Below, one piece after another: positions 59,379-64,000 of a stretch of DNA of 64,000 nucleotides (the stretch's first letter is position 1; each line of letters begins with the position of its first letter). The notes under the pieces are model-generated. The model was given only the letters and a program-made list of their open reading frames with translations. It was not told the DNA's origin and did no database searches. The stretch spans positions 18,736,501 through 18,800,500 of the forward strand of contig NC_092674.1 in assembly GCF_964355755.1 (NCBI RefSeq), read 5' to 3'. The DNA is from Antedon mediterranea. Its lineage: Eukaryota; Echinodermata; Crinoidea; Comatulida; Antedonidae. The position numbers and the translations under genes were made by a program.

Positions 59379-61049
59379 ATGGCTGGTGTTATTTTAGAGA
59401 ATCTCAGTACCAAGAAGTTGTTCGGTTTTTGTGTAATTCTGCTAATAGTTCAGATAATTTGTTTCTTGGTCGGGGGACTTATCGCACCAAAACCTACAGA
59501 TGCCAATAGTCACCTGACCACCAAATGTGTAGACCCTGCCGACAACGTTCATAAATGGTTTATACCCAACGGACCTGGAGAGTGTTCCAAAGTAGCTAAC
59601 TTTGAAGAGGCAGCAAGGAAGTACATTGATGCGAATCAGATCGTTTTTTCGTTACGAATGCCACATAGATCGTATAATATGAGTCGTAGCTTCCAATTCA
59701 TACTGACCATGCTCAGATTGGAAACACAGTACAAGTTAACTGTTCCCGATGCACCAGAAGAAATTACAATGATTGTGCGTGTTGGTTACAGAGATAGTGA
59801 TTATGAAGATTGGAAAGAACTTACTAGAGTAACAGAAACAAGAAAACTTGAATGTCTGCTGCACTCGAATGAAGACGAAGGACCAGTTGACGGTGACCCG
59901 TATGATTGTGAGCCTCTACCGTTCTTTGAATTAAGCACCTGCCATCATAAGCAGTACCTAATCAATATTCGATTACCGGTAGAATTTAACAAAGAAACCA
60001 ATGAACAGAAGTACAACACTAAGTTAGGCAGCATCACTGATATTTGGATCATTGAGATTCATCAAACTGGTGGTTTTACTTTAGTATGGCTGACAATGAA
60101 GTCTGTCATGACACCTATTCCACTTGTTTTCCTCATCTGGTTCTGGCTAAGAATCTCCAAGTTAAATCGATCGCCAGTTCTTATGGAAAAATTTGTTATG
60201 GTTCTGGGAATTTCTATTACCTTCCTAAATTTACCAATTGAATGGTTCACGTTCTGGTTCAACATCCCATACATGTTGCTGATTAGTGACATACGTCAAG
60301 GAATCTTTTATGCCACGTTACTCTCGTCTTGGATCATATTTGTTGGTGAACATCTCATGGACACAGTTGAGCGAGCAAGATTGAGTGCGTACTGGAAGCA
60401 AGTCGGGACAATTGCTTTTTGTTGTTTTTGTATGTTTGTCTTTGACATGTGCGAAAGAGGAGTGCAGATTTCAAATCCATTCTTTACTTTATGGACAACA
60501 GAGACAGGCAAAAACCTGGCTATGCTATTTCTTGTTATGGCTGGGATCTGTTTCAGTGCTTACTTCCTGTTTCTATGTTTCATGGTGTGGCAAATATTCA
60601 GAAACATCAGTATTAAACGTCTGGCGCTTCCACACATGGTCAAAGCTAGACGCCTTCATTATGAAGGTTTGATTTTCAGATTCAAATTCTTCATGTTGTT
60701 CACTTTGTTATGTGCTGCCCTCACTGTAATCTTCTTCATTTTGAGTCAAGTTTATGAAGATCACTATAAAATGGGACATGAGAAGACACTTCAGATTAGC
60801 AGCGCCTTCTTCACAGGTGTTTATGGCATGTGGAACATCTATGTGGTCACTGTCATCTTTTTGTATGCCCCTTCACACAAGCAAGTCTCCTCTGACAATG
60901 ATGACAGCAGCGAAGGGAGTCATGTGGAGTTCCAGTTGGAATCTATATCCACGACGCCAGGGTCTGATGACCCACCGTCAGCATCGACAGCAGCAAGAAC
61001 CGACCAATCAGAGCTTAAGAACCTCCTTACAAAAACCGCTATTGACTAA
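59379..61049 (+). CDS. wls: Wntless (Evi/GPR177), Wnt cargo receptor
   Basis: 556 aa, uninterrupted, from ATCATGG to TAA. Wntless carries lipidated Wnt ligands from ER/Golgi to the cell surface and is recycled. It starts with MAGVILENLSTKKL and a first membrane segment (about 14-35, ending GGLIAPKP). A large lumenal domain (about 36-230) with conserved Cys follows, including FELSTCHHKQYLINIRLPV. From HQTGGFTLVW there are about seven further membrane segments, with family landmarks SDIRQGIFYA, WIIFVGEHLMD, FDMCERGVQ, RRLHYEGLIFRFKF and SAFFTGVYGMWNIYV, then a Ser/Asp-rich cytoplasmic tail. Human WLS is about 541 aa. The coding region lacks introns, although vertebrate WLS has many. No poly(A) tract or flanking repeats point to a retrocopy. 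Confidence 0.96.
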   Translation: MAGVILENLSTKKLFGFCVILLIVQIICFLVGGLIAPKPTDANSHLTTKCVDPADNVHKWFIPNGPGECSKVANFEEAARKYIDANQIVFSLRMPHRSYNMSRSFQFILTMLRLETQYKLTVPDAPEEITMIVRVGYRDSDYEDWKELTRVTETRKLECLLHSNEDEGPVDGDPYDCEPLPFFELSTCHHKQYLINIRLPVEFNKETNEQKYNTKLGSITDIWIIEIHQTGGFTLVWLTMKSVMTPIPLVFLIWFWLRISKLNRSPVLMEKFVMVLGISITFLNLPIEWFTFWFNIPYMLLISDIRQGIFYATLLSSWIIFVGEHLMDTVERARLSAYWKQVGTIAFCCFCMFVFDMCERGVQISNPFFTLWTTETGKNLAMLFLVMAGICFSAYFLFLCFMVWQIFRNISIKRLALPHMVKARRLHYEGLIFRFKFFMLFTLLCAALTVIFFILSQVYEDHYKMGHEKTLQISSAFFTGVYGMWNIYVVTVIFLYAPSHKQVSSDNDDSSEGSHVEFQLESISTTPGSDDPPSASTAARTDQSELKNLLTKTAID

Positions 61050-61236
61050 AATTTGATAATAAATCAGGAAAGAGTGTTCATTGCATAACGGTACACTGTA
61101 TGTTCTTATACAAAAACCGTATAAAATGTATAATGTGTCTCATACAAGTGGTCCAACTTATTATGTACACATGTATGCAAATCACAGACTAAAACTAACT
61201 TGATAATTACATTTCTCCTTGAGTATTAAATATCAT

Positions 61237-61242
61237 AATAAA
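61237..61242 (+). terminator. Candidate poly(A) signal of Wntless
   Basis: AATAAA about 190 nt after the stop codon. An earlier AATAAA at 61058 lies only 9 nt after the stop and is less likely to be used. Confidence 0.45.
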
Positions 61243-61281
61243 AAGTGCCAAATATATTTATTTTTCTTTATTTATAAACTT

Positions 61282-61386
61282 GTAAGTTTGTAAACTTGAT
61301 GTAAGTTTGTAAACTTCATGTAAGTTTGTAAAATTCATGTAAGTTTGTAAAATTCATGTAAGTTTGTAAACTTCATGTAAGTTTGA
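61282..61386 (+). repeat. 19-bp tandem repeat
   Basis: About 5.5 copies of GTAAGTTTGTAAACTTCAT with small changes (AACTT/AAATT). It lies just after the Wntless 3' end. Each unit contains the near-palindrome AAGTTTGTAAACTT. Confidence 0.85.
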
Positions 61387-62922
61387 TTTAGTGAAAGCTG
61401 TTCTGAAAGCTAATTGTAGTTAGTAACTTTAAAGGCCCCACCAATATTTGTACATAACGTTTATTTAAGATAACATTGAGTGTACTTAACCTAACTTGAT
61501 ATTTATAGTACATGATATCGTGTACTTTAGCCCACTGTTACCAGAGTAGTATACATATACCATGGACCTAGGTCCATGCATATACCAAGCAATAAAATAC
61601 ATGCCTTGTTTAGGATTTATCCTTTCTGTGTCATGAAGGCTGGCCAAATAGATTCTTTATTAATTGCTAAGGCAATTTTGTCCTAAGCCAACATTCAAGG
61701 GGCTCTTCACATTGAATTGCATGTGTTAAAAGTTTAAAATAGTAATACAATGTATAAAATTAAATTTAACAGTAGATTATAGATCTACAACCCCAGGTCT
61801 GAACCAGGAAAAGATTAGTGGAAGTCACCTCGCCATCTGACCAAATAGATTCGTTATTAATTGCTAAGGTAATTGTGTCCTAAGCCTACTAGACACCCGG
61901 TCTTATAAGAACAATTTGATACAACTTTGTATGCCAGACAAGTGAAATATTGAGCCCTCATATAATATTATTCATGATGATAATTTATTGTTGAAATGTT
62001 TAATCGAAATATAACATGTATTATATATTTTCATTGTGTCAAGAATGTAATAAAATTGTATGCATACATAAAAAAATTAATTAGATTGGAATAAAGGTCA
62101 GAGTATGGTATTCTATGAATTAATGCATTCTTCATGTTTCAAGTATTATATTCTGTGAAATTTATATATTATTAGGGATGTTACTGGGTTATCTGTGTTT
62201 TATTATTATGCCATGTTTTCTATTAAACCAGATCGTGTATAGGCTTAGGTACATTAGGCATGTTACTTGCTGGTTCTCTGTCGGAAGCTAATCGTGTACA
62301 GTGTATAGGCTTATGTAGATTAGGCATGTTGCTGTTTTTGACTGACAAATATCTGTGTTCTCTCATAGATAAAAATGCAAGTATGTCAATCACATGCTAT
62401 AAAATCAGAAAAATTAATAAAGCTCTATCTAACACTATCAAACTAATTTTGATTTAAAAAAAGTGTGATGTTCCTAAATATGGTAGTGATAATATGATGC
62501 CATCATGTCCATATGGGCACACCATTTTTTGTTCGCATAAAGTTTTATATTTTAGAAAAAATAATAATAATTACATGTTTGTATGTAAGTTTGTTTGTCA
62601 TCCTTGAGTATGGCAATCGATATATTGATCAAATTGAGCTGAAAATAACATGCACTCAGTCACTCTGCATTTTCTCAAGTATTTTTCTCATTTGTATACG
62701 TGCTTTAATTCGTTTGAATATCAGTTTATGAATTATTCCTTGTTAGACCAGTGAAGCTTCATAATTTAATATTGTGTCTAATGTAATATGGATGTGTACT
62801 GTACTTGAGTAGTGATGTGTAAGGTAATCAATATTAATCAATATACGATACTAATTGATTACTTTAAGATAATGTATGTTTAAATTATTGTTTGTGAATT
62901 ACTGTTAGTGAGAATGCTTAAT
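61387..62922. other. Intergenic sequence with two short direct repeats
   Basis: A 48-bp element (CCAAATAGATTC...TGTCCTAAGCC) occurs at about 61645 and 61840. A 45-bp element (TGTATAGGCTTA...TTAGGCATGTT) occurs at about 62236 and 62303. The small ORFs here (62260-62457, 62513-62731) have no domain I recognise. Confidence 0.55.
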
Positions 62923-62976
62923 GAGTTGACTTGAGGCTGACTTGACTTGGGGCCGAGACGGTTTAGGGCCGAGTTG
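62923..62976 (-). repeat. 16-bp minisatellite, short reverse array
   Basis: Two to three units (GAGTTGACTTGAGGC type) end with GACGGTTTAGGGCCGAG, identical to the outer end at 20592. The following base pairs also match 20593 onward. Confidence 0.8.
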
Positions 62977-64000
62977 GATCGAATTCTATCAAACGTATAA
63001 AGGAGGATTGTTTGACGAGATGAAAGTGAAGTCTGGTCTTTGTTTTTCAATGAAAACTGGAACCTTTTACAAGATTTGTTGGATCGATTGATAATGAAAT
63101 CAGGAAATTTGAAAGCAGATGTGCAAAGGAGAAAGATCTTGAAATTGCTACGCACGTATTATTAGAGCAGTACATTGACAGTTATAGCAACTGCTCCATA
63201 CAAAGATGGTTAAATATTGGAGAGATGGCTTTCCTAAACACCATCATTACACCAAAAGAACATTACCAACTAGAGGGAGGCATGTCTCTCAGTGTCCAAG
63301 AACGCTTTAGAGTTGAAAAAACACCATCACTTGAACCTTACGTCATTAAAGAACATAGTTTCCTCACTTGTTGTACCATAATCTGTAAAGAATGACATCA
63401 TGAAAAATTCATCGATGAAGATTTATATAAACATTTGTCAAAACCGACTTTCTATTGACATCAGTATAGTATTTGAGACCGAATGAAAGCTAAATTCAAA
63501 AGCTTTGGTACATGGATCCATAAAACAAAGATTTCAGTTGGAGATTAGGCCATTAAACTTAGTGAAGAAATACAACTATCAAGATTTCTTGTCATACAGC
63601 ATTGTCGACCAGAGTTCTTGCCAAAACTTGAAACAACGATAGGAAACTATGGATTGGCCATCATACCAAGATCTTTATTTGCTAACGATGGATCACTACT
63701 TATACCAAGTCTAATACCTTTGAAAGTGATGAGCAATTCAAAAAGAATGTCTACTCACACCGATGAACATTCCACTTCTAGTACTATATGATCATGCATC
63801 ACATATTAGTCTTCAACTCATCAATTATGCAAGAGAAAATGACATACATTTGTATTGCCTCCCATCGCACACAACAAATTATCTGTAACCTTTGGCTAAA
63901 TCTGTTTTCCGATCATTGAAATCTGAATACAACAAAGCATGCGAAAAGTTCTTCAAGAAAAAATCCAGGCAAAGTAATAACACGGTTAAACTTTTGCAGA
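62977..64000 (+). pseudogene. pogo-like DDE transposase relic, longer copy, cut by right edge
   Basis: It is collinear with 20593-21010 but retains about 580 bp lost there. The catalytic region near 63765-63890 reads IPLLVLYDHASHISLQLIN, YARENDIHLYCLPSHTTNYL and a stop where the family has QPL. FRSLKSEYNKACEKFF follows. The D-x-H-x-x-H and LP-H-T-T landmarks identify a pogo/Tigger-type DDE_1 domain. Many stops make it inactive. The 3' part lies outside the window. Confidence 0.7.

Overview
The window looks like an animal genome, most likely a marine invertebrate deuterostome such as an echinoderm or hemichordate. It is AT-rich and contains spliced genes with GT..AG introns, many nested transposable elements and a close Wntless homologue. 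The clade is an inference and the species cannot be read from the sequence.

Layout. 1-6157: a LINE (+) inserted into the integrase region of a Ty3/gypsy-type LTR element (-). The LTR element still shows gag, a slippery frameshift site, a tRNA-Trp primer site and a probable LTR. 6245-7352: a frameshifted gene with a CXC-type cysteine-rich tail. 8196-10440: a non-autonomous hAT-like element with a perfect 8-bp target duplication. 10.8-12.4 kb: CGTCACG and 528-bp tandem repeats. 12.8-16.3 kb: AGATATCT palindrome arrays around a 17-bp inverted repeat pair. 16.6-23.7 kb: relics of P/THAP9-like, pogo-like, gag-protease and SGNH-like genes, plus a TIR element whose arms are 16-bp minisatellites.

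24199-57559 is the main result: a candidate giant DNA transposon of about 33.4 kb. It has about 420-bp AT-rich inverted ends (TATGGC...GCCATA) and a perfect 7-bp duplication (ATGTTAC), and it sits inside a host tandem repeat whose phase continues across the insertion. It carries two intact genes in divergent orientation. One is a 461-aa DDE integrase-core transposase with residues D206, D263 and E298. The other is a nine-coding-exon, 653-aa HECT E3 ubiquitin ligase with a RAD18-type zinc finger and catalytic C620. Their N-termini share a gapless SAM-like domain of about 54 residues (19 identities), which suggests that ligase and transposase act together. The element is also loaded with younger insertions (MITEs, SINEs, fold-back elements and LINE relics).

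58.5-61.3 kb: outside the giant element lies the host gene Wntless (WLS), with its whole CDS in one exon and an apparent 5' UTR intron. The right edge (62.9-64 kb) holds a second, longer copy of the minisatellite plus pogo-like unit seen at 20.4-21.1 kb.
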